14,138 bases of DNA from Cryomorphaceae bacterium (GCA_013911625.1 JACESW010000017.1:1-14138), one strand, 5' to 3'. Positions 1-8,296 are shown, counted from the stretch's first letter. Notes: generated by a model from the sequence alone, not told the origin. Numbers and translations: made by a program.

Positions 1-323
1 AACATGACCGGAATGAAAGAGGGTAAGTTTAAAAACCAATACTCATTCGGCTTACCACCTATATTCTGAGGCCAATCTGAAACCATTGTATACCATGTTA
101 ACCATGAACAGAAAAATAGACCGGTCAAACCATAGAAGAATGCAGCTGTACTCAAGCGAGTTCTTTTAAGACCCATTGCTTCGTCCAATCCGTGGATTGG
201 GAACGGAGAATAAACCTCACTCACATGGTAACCGTTAGAACGGAGATCTTTTACAGCGCCTAAAACGACATCGTCGTCATTGAATAGCGCGCGTACGATA
301 GGATTGTGTTTAGTGTGCCCCAT
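1..323 (-). CDS. actD: Alternative complex III subunit ActD (DUF3341), partial, N-terminal part only
   Basis: Translating the minus strand from the ATG at 323 gives 107 residues without a stop, running off the left edge. The protein begins MGHTKHNPIV and has a soluble N-terminal part (FNDDDVVLGAVKDLRSNGY, then VYSPFPIHGLDEAMGL) followed by a hydrophobic segment at about residues 58-80. This matches the DUF3341 family, the ActD membrane subunit that sits beside ActC in alternative complex III. The start codon lies inside the end of actC: the two genes overlap by 14 bases in different frames, which suggests translational coupling. The second membrane segment expected for the family would lie outside the window. 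The identification rests on sequence pattern plus position directly after actC; I consider it firm. Confidence 0.9.
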   Translation of the reverse strand, partial: MGHTKHNPIVRALFNDDDVVLGAVKDLRSNGYHVSEVYSPFPIHGLDEAMGLKRTRLSTAAFFYGLTGLFFCSWLTWYTMVSDWPQNIGGKPNEYWFLNLPSFIPVM

Positions 324-1698
324 GCTCGTCGTGGTGTTTTTTGAAGTTTTCACCTGAAGACTTCAAGATGGTTTTCAATTCAGCTTGTGCAATTACTGGG
401 AACGTTCTAGCGTATAGCAGGAACAATACGAAGAAGAACCCGATAGTACCGATGTAAATACCGATGTCAACAAAGGTTGGAGAGAACATAGACCATGACG
501 ATGGCAAATAATCTCTGTGGATTGAAGTCACGATAATCACGAAACGCTCAAACCACATACCGATGTTTACAACGATTGAAATCACGAATGTGAAAATCAA
601 GTTGGTACGAAGTTTCTTCGACCACATAAACTGTGGAGAGAATACGTTACAAGTCATCATCGACCAGTATGCCCACCAGTAAGGACCGGTTGCTCTATTC
701 AAGAATGCATATTGCTCGTATTCAACACCCGAGTACCAAGCGATGAAAAGCTCAGTGATGTAAGCAACACCTACGATAGAACCCGTAACCATGATTACGA
801 TGTTCATCATCTCAATGTGCTCAATGTTGATGTAATCTTCCATTTTGAAGATCTTACGTACAATCAATAGAAGCGTCTGTACCATCGCGAATCCTGAGAA
901 GATTGCACCGGCAACGAAGTACGGCGGGAAGATGGTCGTGTGCCATCCTGGAATTACAGAAGTTGCGAAGTCAAACGATACAATCGTGTGTACAGAAAGT
1001 ACAAGTGGCGTTGCTAGACCAGCAAGTACCAACGATACTTCTTCGAAACGCTGCCAATGCTTTGCCTTACCGCCCCATCCGAAAGAAAGGATCTTATAAA
1101 TGTGCTTTTGTACTGGGTTGATTGCACGGTCGCGAATCATTGCGAAATCTGGAATCAAACCAACGTACCAGAACACAGTACTTACAGTTAGATAGGTCGA
1201 GATCGCAAATACATCCCAAAGAAGTGGTGAGTTAAAGTTCACCCAAAGTGAACCGAATTGGTTAGGAATAGGCATTACCCAATAAGCCATCCAGATACGA
1301 CCCATGTGGATCAACGGGAAAAGACCCGCTTGAATAACTGAGAAGATAGTCATTGCCTCTGCTGAACGGTTGATGGCCATTCTCCACTTCTGACGGAAGA
1401 GAAGAAGTACCGCCGAAATCAGTGTTCCCGCGTGACCAATACCTACCCACCAAACGAAGTTGGTAATATCCCAGGCCCAATCAACAGTTTTATTAAGTCC
1501 CCAAACACCGATACCGGTACCAATAGTATATAGGATACACCCTACACCCCATAGGAACATGACAAATGCGATAGAGAAGGCAATCCACCACGCACGTGGT
1601 GCTTTTGACTCTACCGGTTTCGCTATATCGTTGGTGATGTCTGAGTAAGACTTATCTCCAAGAATGAGCGGATTTCTAACAGGCGATTCGTAATGCAT
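310..1698 (-). CDS. actC: Alternative complex III quinol-binding membrane subunit ActC (NrfD/PsrC-like)
   Basis: A 462-residue polytopic membrane protein of the NrfD/PsrC family. It is the subunit that binds and oxidises menaquinol in alternative complex III and passes electrons to the iron-sulfur subunit ActB. Hydrophobic helices start at about residue 36 (WWIAFSIAFVMFLWG) and continue to about 440, leaving a short charged His-rich tail (KKHHDEHGAH). The segment FPLIHMGRIW (His131) and the later NFNSPLLWD (Asp162) look like the conserved His/Asp pair that family knowledge places near the quinol site; their exact equivalence is my inference. The ATG at 1698 lies 16 bases after the actB stop, and the 3' end overlaps actD by 14 bases. 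Length and order fit the family. Confidence 0.95.
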   Translation of the reverse strand: MHYESPVRNPLILGDKSYSDITNDIAKPVESKAPRAWWIAFSIAFVMFLWGVGCILYTIGTGIGVWGLNKTVDWAWDITNFVWWVGIGHAGTLISAVLLLFRQKWRMAINRSAEAMTIFSVIQAGLFPLIHMGRIWMAYWVMPIPNQFGSLWVNFNSPLLWDVFAISTYLTVSTVFWYVGLIPDFAMIRDRAINPVQKHIYKILSFGWGGKAKHWQRFEEVSLVLAGLATPLVLSVHTIVSFDFATSVIPGWHTTIFPPYFVAGAIFSGFAMVQTLLLIVRKIFKMEDYINIEHIEMMNIVIMVTGSIVGVAYITELFIAWYSGVEYEQYAFLNRATGPYWWAYWSMMTCNVFSPQFMWSKKLRTNLIFTFVISIVVNIGMWFERFVIIVTSIHRDYLPSSWSMFSPTFVDIGIYIGTIGFFFVLFLLYARTFPVIAQAELKTILKSSGENFKKHHDEHGAH

Positions 1699-1714
1699 GT
1701 CGCTTTCTTATTTA

Positions 1715-4700
1715 TTAGGCTCTGTTTCTAACTTTAGTCTGGTAGAACACGCTAGGCTGTGTACCTACTTCCTCCAATAGGTGGTATGCACGTCCTTGTT
1801 GTTTCAAGCTGCTCACCTCACTATCCGGGTTGTTCACGTCTCCGAAAACGATGGCATTCGAACCACATGCTTGCGCACAAGCAGTAGTAAATTCACCGTC
1901 TGTCAACATTCTACCGTCTTTCTTCGCTTCTAGTTTACCCAATTGGATGCGCTGGATACACAAAGAACACTTCTCGATCACACCACGTGCTCTTACCGTT
2001 ACGTCTGGATTCAATACCATACGGCCGTAATCGTCTTGTGATGGGTTTACATCAGCAAATTTCTCATTGCCTTTGTAGTTAAACCAGTTGAATCGACGCA
2101 CTTTGTATGGACAGTTGTTCGCACAGTAACGCGTACCGATACATCTGTTATAAGCCATGTGATTCAACCCTTCTCTCGAGTGAACTGTTGCACCTACTGG
2201 ACATACAGTTTCACACGGAGCGTGGTTACAGTGTTGACACATTACCGGCTGGAATACTACAGATGGGCTCTCAGAAGGAACTTCCATCTTCGAGTATTTC
2301 TCAATAGCGCCGATACCTTCGTCTTCTGCTCTTTCAGCTGTCATCTCTGAAGAGTAGTAACGGTCAATTCTCAACCAGTGCATATCGCGGTGGCGACGAA
2401 CCTCGTCTTTACCTACCACTGGCACGTTGTTTTCCAACGAACATGCAACAACACAAGCACCACATCCTGTACACGAGTTCAAGTCAATAGACATGTTCCA
2501 CATGTGAGAGGTTTCGTGATCGTGATCGTCCCAAAGATTCGCTTCAAAGGCACTCAAAGGACCTCTGTGCGTCTCAAATGTTGGCTTTTCATTCCACTCG
2601 TCGTGACTAACATTCATGAACGTTGGAAGTGAAATTTCATTTACGATTTTACGTCCCATCATCGTATGTGCCAACTGCACTGATGCAAAGCCGTGCTCAA
2701 CTTCAGAAGCCGTAGCACTTACCGCAGTACTTACTGCTACAGAGGCTGGAAGTAGTGCATTGGTATTTACTCCAATGCCGTTACCTACCTTACCTACTGC
2801 AGTACGACCAAAACCAACTGCAAGACCGAGGGTCCCCATCGTTTGTCCTGGCTGGATCCATACTGGAACGTTTTCTAGTGTGTTACCGTCAACCGTAATG
2901 TTTAATGTATTACCAGTCATCGCACCGTTTGACTCTGGAGCGACTTCGATACCAAGTTCTACAGCATCAGCAGCAGACATAGTAATGTAGTTGTCCCAAG
3001 ACAAGCGTGTGATTGGATCCGGTAATTCGTACGTCCATGGGTTATTCGCGTTTTCGCCAGCACCCATACCCGTTTTAGTATATGTATAGAACTCAAGTCC
3101 TGATTGAGGCTTCATCACATTGATTCCGCTCACGTCAATCATACTCGCATCCATAGAACCGTTCATGCTCACTTCAGCAGCCGCCGTAGATGCAAAGCCG
3201 TCGTGCAGTAGTGCGTTCCAAGAAGTTGAACCTGCATTTGAAGCAGCACTCGCTTCTACCAGCGCTTTTGCGCTTTCTGAACCTCCTGCCAATGCATTTA
3301 CAATCTCTACAGCACTTTTACTGTCGAAAAGAGGACTAATGGTTGGCTGCCCTACTGCATAGTGACCGTCTACTGCGCTAAAGTCTGACCAAGATTCCAA
3401 GTAATGACTAACTGGAAGTGCAACCTTCGCTGTACCCGCTGTTTCATCCTCACGGTCAGCAATAGCAACGACATTTACGCCCGATAAGTCTACTGAAGGC
3501 ATTTGATACGCTGGGTTAACACCCAAAGTAACTACTGTATCAACGGAACCCGCAGCTACATCGGCAACTAGTGCTGCTAAAGCCTTGTCATTTCCGTTAG
3601 ACGTATAGACAAATTTTGAAGTATTGAAAGCCTTTGAACCGAGAGCAAGGTTAATAGCTAAGGCCAAACGCTCTGCATTCTCAGTGTTCAAGCCGTTAAG
3701 TACCAAAGCACCTGATCCTGCTTTAATAAGCTCTGTTGCCCCAGCATCGACGCTTGAAGCAATATCTTCACGCAATCCAGGTGCACTTACTTTAGACAAG
3801 CCCAAGGCCGCTGCAACCTTATTATAAACGTGTGCAAGTACCGCTTCGTACTCACTTACTCTTGCCTTTACACGAACATCTGCGTTAGAACCTGAAATAG
3901 ATAGACCAGCTTCAGCTTGCAAGTGACGCAACATGCCTTGTCCAGGCTTTCTGCGTTCAGCATAAGATGCCATCAAGTTTTGACCACCCCAATCTCCGAG
4001 GAAGTCTGCACCTACAGCAAATACAGTTGCCGCATGATCAAGATCTACTGTTGGGAGACCGCGTTTTCCAGTGAACCCTTCATACACATCTAGACGAGCA
4101 CTAGCGCTAACAGCATCAACGCTTACATGGCGTAATCCTAGTTTCGCTATAGATGCCTTTAGTGCAGGACTTATTACTGAAGAAGTTAGCAGTACTGATT
4201 TGTCTGTCAACATTCCTCTCGCTGCAGCTAAAGCATCGCCCCAAGAGGCATCCTCACCGGCTACTTTCGGATTTCTCAAACGGGCACCGTCGTACAAGCT
4301 CAAAACTGAAGCTTGCGTACGGGCGTTAGTTCCACCATTGAAAGGCGCTTCCGTATTTGGTTCCACTTTAATAGGACGTCCTTCTCTTGTTTTCACAAGG
4401 ATAGAAGCATAGTCCATACCATCGAACATTGACGTAGCGTAGTAAGAAGGTAAACCTGGAGTCAAACTGTCTGGCTTCACTACGTAAGGAATACTTTCTA
4501 CGATAGGTGCCTCACAAGCTGCTAGTGTTGCAGCTGCTGTAGAGAAACCCATAAATTTTAGGAAATCACGGCGAGATGTTTGGCTTTCGGCAACCTCGTC
4601 ATTACCTAAGAAGTCCGCGCTAGAAATCTCATTCGAGAATTCGTTTTGCGCTAGCTTTTCTGTGAGCTCTGGATTAGATTGATCCTCAATCCCTCTCCAA

Positions 4701-4720
4701 TATTTATTATTCTCAGTCAT
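1715..4720 (-). CDS. actB: Alternative complex III iron-sulfur subunit ActB (molybdopterin-like plus 4Fe-4S domain)
   Basis: From the ATG at 4720 the protein is 1001 residues. I prefer this start to the upstream open frame because it gives MTENNKYWRGIEDQ, the conserved opening of the extended Tat leader seen in this family, and lies 13 bases after the actA stop. A twin-arginine motif (SRRDFLKFMG, Arg50-Arg51) is followed by a hydrophobic run and Cys69 in LAAC, a lipobox. Residues of about 80-700 form the molybdopterin-oxidoreductase-like domain. The C-terminal part carries four cysteine motifs: C750/753/756/760, C828/831/836/840, C860/866/870 and C918/921/948/952. In the third motif a Thr (863) stands where a fourth Cys would be, which fits three 4Fe-4S clusters plus one 3Fe-4S cluster. 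ActB relays electrons from the quinol site in ActC to the haems of ActA on the periplasmic face. Confidence 0.96.
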   Translation of the reverse strand: MTENNKYWRGIEDQSNPELTEKLAQNEFSNEISSADFLGNDEVAESQTSRRDFLKFMGFSTAAATLAACEAPIVESIPYVVKPDSLTPGLPSYYATSMFDGMDYASILVKTREGRPIKVEPNTEAPFNGGTNARTQASVLSLYDGARLRNPKVAGEDASWGDALAAARGMLTDKSVLLTSSVISPALKASIAKLGLRHVSVDAVSASARLDVYEGFTGKRGLPTVDLDHAATVFAVGADFLGDWGGQNLMASYAERRKPGQGMLRHLQAEAGLSISGSNADVRVKARVSEYEAVLAHVYNKVAAALGLSKVSAPGLREDIASSVDAGATELIKAGSGALVLNGLNTENAERLALAINLALGSKAFNTSKFVYTSNGNDKALAALVADVAAGSVDTVVTLGVNPAYQMPSVDLSGVNVVAIADREDETAGTAKVALPVSHYLESWSDFSAVDGHYAVGQPTISPLFDSKSAVEIVNALAGGSESAKALVEASAASNAGSTSWNALLHDGFASTAAAEVSMNGSMDASMIDVSGINVMKPQSGLEFYTYTKTGMGAGENANNPWTYELPDPITRLSWDNYITMSAADAVELGIEVAPESNGAMTGNTLNITVDGNTLENVPVWIQPGQTMGTLGLAVGFGRTAVGKVGNGIGVNTNALLPASVAVSTAVSATASEVEHGFASVQLAHTMMGRKIVNEISLPTFMNVSHDEWNEKPTFETHRGPLSAFEANLWDDHDHETSHMWNMSIDLNSCTGCGACVVACSLENNVPVVGKDEVRRHRDMHWLRIDRYYSSEMTAERAEDEGIGAIEKYSKMEVPSESPSVVFQPVMCQHCNHAPCETVCPVGATVHSREGLNHMAYNRCIGTRYCANNCPYKVRRFNWFNYKGNEKFADVNPSQDDYGRMVLNPDVTVRARGVIEKCSLCIQRIQLGKLEAKKDGRMLTDGEFTTACAQACGSNAIVFGDVNNPDSEVSSLKQQGRAYHLLEEVGTQPSVFYQTKVRNRA

Positions 4721-4733
4721 TCTTACTTCTCGA

Positions 4734-6005
4734 TTAGTAGTGACACTTACCACATTCCAAACCACCAATCTTTTCAGCAGTGATTTTTTCTCCGTGGTAC
4801 TTTTCAGTTAATTCTTCGTGGAAGTCTTGGTAGTACCCGTTCTTCTCGAACTGGACTTCTGTTTCACGGTGACAGTTGATACACCATCCCATGGTTAACT
4901 CAGAGTACTGGTACATTTCTTCCATGGTCTCTACAGGACCGTGACATTCTTGACATTCCAACTGACCTGCATTCACGTGCTGGCTGTGGTTGAAGTACGC
5001 CAAATCTGGAAGGTTGTGGATGCGCACCCATTTGATCGGCTGCTGCTCGTAGTTCTCAATGTAGCCAAGCTCGTCTGCATCCCATCCAATAGCCGCATAG
5101 ATCTTTGCAATTTCTGGCGAACGCTCACCGTCGTATTTTAGGTTACCTGCATCGTCAGTGATTTCAGAACCGTCAACATACATGTGACAGTTCATACAAA
5201 CGTTCGCAGATGGAATGCCTGAATGCTTCGAGTGACGTGCCGAACTGTGACAATAGTTACAATCAATCTGATTCTCTCCGGCGTGCAATGCATGGGAGAA
5301 TGCGATCGGTTGCTCTGGCTGGTAGTTCTGTTCTACACCGATGCCCATCATAAACCAGTACAATTGGTTCAAGAATGCGATGGTCACCACGATGGTAGCT
5401 ACAGTAACAAAACCTTTATTGTTGATTAATCGGCCCCAGAACCATCCTGCTTCATCAAGAATGCTCACTGGATCTTGACCGTTCACAAGACGAAGTGTAT
5501 TCTTCATTCTTGCGAGCAATGAGATCATTACAAAGAGTAACAACCCTAGACCGATCACGATTTCTTTAGAGTAATCTTTGGCAGGAGCCGCTGCAACACC
5601 ACCACCGCCACCGGCAGTTGTCACTACTGGCTTAGGATCGCCGTCGATCGTGTATTGCAAGATGTCAAAGATGTCTTGGTCGCTAAGCGCAGGGAACGCA
5701 CTCATCACAGAACCGTTGTACTCTTCAAAGATGGCTAGTGCATCCTCATCACCAGAAGCACGTAGCTCCGCATTGTTGCGAATCCACTGGAGCAACCAGT
5801 CCTCTGAGTACTTGTCGGTAACTCCTGTAAGAGCAGGACCAACTAATTTTTTGTCGAGCTTGTGACAACTCGCACAATTTTGCTTGAAAAGCTTTCTTCC
5901 GTTTTTGGCATCGCCCTCAAAGGCCTGCGCAACAGAAGAGAAGAGCATGAGTGCTATCACTGCAAAAAGTGATGCAAATCTCTTGAGTTTAGAAGTAGTG
6001 TACAT
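4734..6005 (-). CDS. actA: Alternative complex III multihaem cytochrome c subunit ActA, with N-terminal monohaem domain
   Basis: From the ATG at 6005 the protein is 423 residues. This start puts a standard signal-like segment (KLKRF, a hydrophobic run, then SVAQA with likely cleavage after residue 28) at the N-terminus; the upstream in-frame extension looks non-coding and contains a promoter-like box. Six haem c motifs are visible: CASCH 44-48, CNYCH 249-253, CMNCH 270-274, CQECH 351-355, CINCH 375-379 and CGKCH 418-422, the last ending two residues before the stop. The first belongs to a separate class-I-like cytochrome c domain (about 30-122, Met101 a candidate sixth ligand). A Gly/Ala linker and two hydrophobic segments (about 149-166 and 198-220) lead into the pentahaem domain. 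The subunit carries electrons out of alternative complex III. First gene of the operon. Confidence 0.94.
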   Translation of the reverse strand: MYTTSKLKRFASLFAVIALMLFSSVAQAFEGDAKNGRKLFKQNCASCHKLDKKLVGPALTGVTDKYSEDWLLQWIRNNAELRASGDEDALAIFEEYNGSVMSAFPALSDQDIFDILQYTIDGDPKPVVTTAGGGGGVAAAPAKDYSKEIVIGLGLLLFVMISLLARMKNTLRLVNGQDPVSILDEAGWFWGRLINNKGFVTVATIVVTIAFLNQLYWFMMGIGVEQNYQPEQPIAFSHALHAGENQIDCNYCHSSARHSKHSGIPSANVCMNCHMYVDGSEITDDAGNLKYDGERSPEIAKIYAAIGWDADELGYIENYEQQPIKWVRIHNLPDLAYFNHSQHVNAGQLECQECHGPVETMEEMYQYSELTMGWCINCHRETEVQFEKNGYYQDFHEELTEKYHGEKITAEKIGGLECGKCHY

Positions 6006-6036
6006 ATACGGCTTTATATAGCTATTCACTGTCGCG

Positions 6037-6044
6037 CAAAAATA
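6037..6044 (-). promoter_or_regulatory. Candidate -7 promoter box for the act operon
   Basis: The minus strand reads TATTTTTG here, an exact match to the Bacteroidota -7 consensus TAnnTTTG. It lies 31 bases upstream of the actA ATG at 6005, giving a predicted 5' leader of roughly 25 bases. It also argues against translation starting further upstream at 6089. I found no clear TTG at the expected -33 spacing, so the call rests on one element and on position. Confidence 0.4.
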
Positions 6045-6117
6045 AGGTACAGACCCCGAATGAGTCGTGTATATTCTGCTAAATTTCAATTTAAATCGAT
6101 TCTAAATAACTAGTTGT

Positions 6118-6147
6118 TTGAACAAAAATTCCATTAAATCCGTTCAA
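6118..6147. repeat. Inverted repeat TTGAAC / GTTCAA in the act-SPOR divergent region
   Basis: TTGAAC at 6118-6123 and its exact complement GTTCAA at 6142-6147 are separated by 18 bases of AT-rich DNA. The repeat lies between the divergent actA and SPOR genes, where a regulator could act on both. Six-base arms at this spacing can easily arise by chance, so this is only a candidate operator. Confidence 0.2.
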
Positions 6148-6155
6148 GCCGCCAT

Positions 6156-6177
6156 AAGTCGTAGTTTTTTGCGACTT
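6156..6177 (+). promoter_or_regulatory. Small hairpin just upstream of the SPOR-domain gene
   Basis: AAGTCG (6156-6161) and CGACTT (6172-6177) are perfect complements around a ten-base T-rich loop. The structure ends eight bases before the ATG at 6186, so it could be an operator or a 5' leader hairpin affecting translation. No exact TAnnTTTG box was found for this gene. Confidence 0.25.
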
Positions 6178-6185
6178 TTGAGAAT

Positions 6186-6638
6186 ATGAAACACCTCCTA
6201 ATCACAGTCCTCATCTGTCTTACAGCGCATACTAGCAATGCGATGGGATCTCCGGATGTTTTCAGCACGAGGCACGATACTTTGAATGTCCCAATGGACC
6301 TTGACAGTGCGTACCTTCACTTCTCTGAAAATTCCAAAAGTGCTCTTTTTGAGGGGTATACGATTCAGATTTTTAGCGGCAATCGCAGCGGTGCGAATGC
6401 CGTTCGTGCTAATATAATATCTCTAGGAATTGACAGTGAGGCTCGAATGGTTTACCGCGAGCCAAATTTTAAAATCCATATTGGTTCTTTTCCGGATGCA
6501 AGTGCTGCCGAAAGAGCACTCTTAGAATGGCGTATTCACTACCCCGATGCGTTCGTCTTAAAAACGCTCATTCCTTGGTACGAATTGCCTACTCAGGACG
6601 ACCCTGTTCCTTCAGATACTGTACACAGCGAGCAATAA
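6186..6638 (+). CDS. Small exported SPOR-domain protein
   Basis: A 150-residue protein with an N-terminal signal peptide (MKHLLITVLICLTAHTSNA, likely cleavage near residue 19). After a short linker, residues of about 57-127 look like a SPOR fold: GYTIQIFSGNR opens the first strand, a helix with ANAVRANI follows, and FKIHIGSFPDASAAERAL forms the second half. SPOR domains bind denuded peptidoglycan glycan strands, often at division sites, so the mature protein should act in the periplasm. No other domain is visible and the tail (about 130-150) is acidic and probably disordered. It is the only plus-strand gene in the window, divergent from actA, and its last 50 bases overlap the end of the convergent DUF3089 gene. 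The domain call is by pattern only; its precise role is unknown. Confidence 0.8.
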   Translation: MKHLLITVLICLTAHTSNAMGSPDVFSTRHDTLNVPMDLDSAYLHFSENSKSALFEGYTIQIFSGNRSGANAVRANIISLGIDSEARMVYREPNFKIHIGSFPDASAAERALLEWRIHYPDAFVLKTLIPWYELPTQDDPVPSDTVHSEQ

Positions 6639-7581
6639 CATTTTCTTGAATGTTGCCGTAGTACAAGTTAATATCACCCCGGTGGTAATTTTTAGTACGA
6701 ATAACGAAGCTACCAGGAAATTGAGGACGCTCTGTCACCACCACACCATTGCTGATTGTGGCACTAACGAGTTCTTGAAAGAGGGGCTTTTCGTCACTTA
6801 CTAAAACATCTTTGTTCATTGAAGCAGGAACCCGGGTGGACGCTGTAGTCCAGGACAAAGGATTTACAACTCCTATACACTCCACCGGATACTTGTTGTA
6901 GTATTCAGCACTGATGTGATAGGTTCTCCACGAGGTGTAACACCCTGTAGATGTGGGTTCTTCGCATATCGGGATGCGTATATCACAATCATTTACCGGC
7001 ATGCCAACGAGGTAGGCGGCAACCAATCGCTCTTCCAGTAGCGGAGTGAATTCCCTCTGGATGAGTGTGATAAGATGGTCTGTTCCTTGGCTGTGTGAAG
7101 CAAGAATGAATGGTGTTTTTGGACCTATTTGCTTTAAGAAAATCATAAACGCCGATTTTACATCCTCATATGCAATAGCGTATGATTTTACCGTGGTTGC
7201 ATTTGGGGCAACGTTGTAGACTTGGTAAGCGCTCTGTCGGTAAGCAGGAGAATATATAGGACCGGCAACATTGAAGGCAGTGCTCTGGTATCGCACTGGC
7301 GTATTGAAAGCGTTCTTTCCCTCGTCCGTCGATGGGTCCACGTTCCAATTGCCTCCTTTTTTAGGAAAATGAACCGTGGGGCTCACAAAGAATACTGGAA
7401 TATTGAATTGATCAGAAGGACGTGAAGAATAGACAGAATCGGATAAATCTACTTTTTCAGGATGTGCCACCCAATAACCCAAATCTGTGTAGTCGGGAGC
7501 AGCGATGGCTTCTTCTACCAAATCCATGGACAAGCCACAACTTGCCAGAAACGGTAAAACAAGTAGTATCAGTTTTTTCAT
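6589..7581 (-). CDS. DUF3089 family lipoprotein, putative alpha/beta-hydrolase
   Basis: A 330-residue protein beginning with a lipoprotein signal (MKKLILLVLPFLASC, lipid-attached Cys15). The body resembles DUF3089: an N-terminal segment with VFFVSPTVHF and NWNVD, the AGPIYSPAYRQS motif at about 106-117, then FILASHSQGTDH, where Ser164 is the nucleophilic elbow of an alpha/beta-hydrolase. Near the C-terminus NYHRGDINLYYGNI (His300, Asp303) is the likely source of the catalytic His. It should be anchored on a membrane facing the periplasm or outside. The start codon directly abuts the stop codon of the upstream thioredoxin gene, so it is the last gene of that operon. Its 3' end overlaps the convergent SPOR gene by 50 bases. 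The substrate is unknown; an esterase or lipase-like activity is inference. Confidence 0.85.
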   Translation of the reverse strand: MKKLILLVLPFLASCGLSMDLVEEAIAAPDYTDLGYWVAHPEKVDLSDSVYSSRPSDQFNIPVFFVSPTVHFPKKGGNWNVDPSTDEGKNAFNTPVRYQSTAFNVAGPIYSPAYRQSAYQVYNVAPNATTVKSYAIAYEDVKSAFMIFLKQIGPKTPFILASHSQGTDHLITLIQREFTPLLEERLVAAYLVGMPVNDCDIRIPICEEPTSTGCYTSWRTYHISAEYYNKYPVECIGVVNPLSWTTASTRVPASMNKDVLVSDEKPLFQELVSATISNGVVVTERPQFPGSFVIRTKNYHRGDINLYYGNIQENVIARCVQYLKEQGRPE

Positions 7582-7890
7582 TTAAGCCTCTAAAGACGCT
7601 TTTTCTTTGATGATCTGGGCCAATTGAAATGCAGGGATTACGCCACTCTGGCGCCAGAGCATTTTACCTGATTGGAACAAGGCCAATGTAGGTACGCCTT
7701 GTACGTTTAACGCTTGGCTGAGCTCCTGGTTCTTATCAACATCTACTTTCAGGATTCTCACTGAATCCCCCATTTGGTCGCTTAGCTCTTGGAGTATGGG
7801 CGGCATCATCTTGCATGGCCCACACCACGTGGCGAAAAAATCGATTAACGTGGGCGTATCGCTAGAGATGATTTCTTTGAAACTAGCCAT
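7582..7890 (-). CDS. Thioredoxin
   Basis: A 102-residue thioredoxin from the ATG at 7890. The active site WCGPC (Cys23, Cys26) is preceded by LIDFFAT and followed by [10 protein letters not shown], and the cis-proline motif GVPTLALF is present at Pro67. There is no signal peptide, so it acts in the cytoplasm as a dithiol-disulfide reductant. I chose this start over the open frame extending to 7929 because MASFKEII is the normal family N-terminus and because it lies one base after the stop of the upstream rhodanese gene. It abuts the DUF3089 gene with no gap. Placement after two rhodanese genes suggests it may reduce rhodanese persulfides, which is inference. It could be one of several thioredoxins in the genome, so I do not assign trxA. 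Confidence 0.92.
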   Translation of the reverse strand: MASFKEIISSDTPTLIDFFATWCGPCKMMPPILQELSDQMGDSVRILKVDVDKNQELSQALNVQGVPTLALFQSGKMLWRQSGVIPAFQLAQIIKEKASLEA

Positions 7891-7891
7891 G

Positions 7892-8296
7892 TTATTTCGC
7901 AATAGGTTGACCTCGACGTGCCCAAGCACCGATGCCGCCCTCGAGATTGTAAACTTCTTTGAACCCTAAGGCCTTCATCTGCTTCGCAGCTTTGCCAGAT
8001 CTGTTTCCGCTGCGGCAGTAGACGTATACAGGCTGATCCTTGTCGAGTTTAATCAACGCTTCTTCAAAGTCGTCGCGGTAAAAATCTAGTTGTGTGGCAC
8101 CATTGAGATGTCCGCTTGCAAACTCAGCATCCGTGCGTACATCAAGTACCAAGGCATTATCTGTAGTATCGATACCTGCCGCAAAATCGGCCACGTTTAC
8201 ATCCATGTTTACCACCCCAGTAGAAACACTTTGAGCTTGGCAACCTACGGTCGCCAAGCCCAAAATGACTACTATGCTATGTAATACGCTGCGCAT
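7892..8296 (-). CDS. Exported single-domain rhodanese, probable lipoprotein
   Basis: A 134-residue protein with an N-terminal hydrophobic export signal ending ATVGC, where Cys19 may be lipid-modified; the residue at minus 3 is Thr, so the lipobox is imperfect and a periplasmic soluble form is possible. Residues of about 35-130 are a rhodanese domain: [20 protein letters not shown] near the start, the active loop [11 protein letters not shown] with Cys94, and the terminal [17 protein letters not shown]. Rhodaneses carry a persulfide on the active Cys and transfer sulfur to thiol acceptors. Its ATG overlaps the stop of the upstream rhodanese gene by one base (TAATG), and its stop is one base before the thioredoxin start. 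Its physiological sulfur donor and acceptor cannot be read from the sequence. Confidence 0.9.
   Translation of the reverse strand: MRSVLHSIVVILGLATVGCQAQSVSTGVVNMDVNVADFAAGIDTTDNALVLDVRTDAEFASGHLNGATQLDFYRDDFEEALIKLDKDQPVYVYCRSGNRSGKAAKQMKALGFKEVYNLEGGIGAWARRGQPIAK

Noticed and set aside
2616..2990. 124-residue plus-strand frame inside actB
   Set aside because: It is antisense to well-conserved actB sequence, with no start signal or recognisable domain.
4721..4768. Longer actB start (16 extra residues)
   Set aside because: It would overlap the actA end, and the added residues do not fit the conserved MTENNKYWRG leader.
6006..6089. Longer actA start at 6089
   Set aside because: It would place 28 residues before a normal signal peptide and run across the candidate promoter box at 6037-6044.
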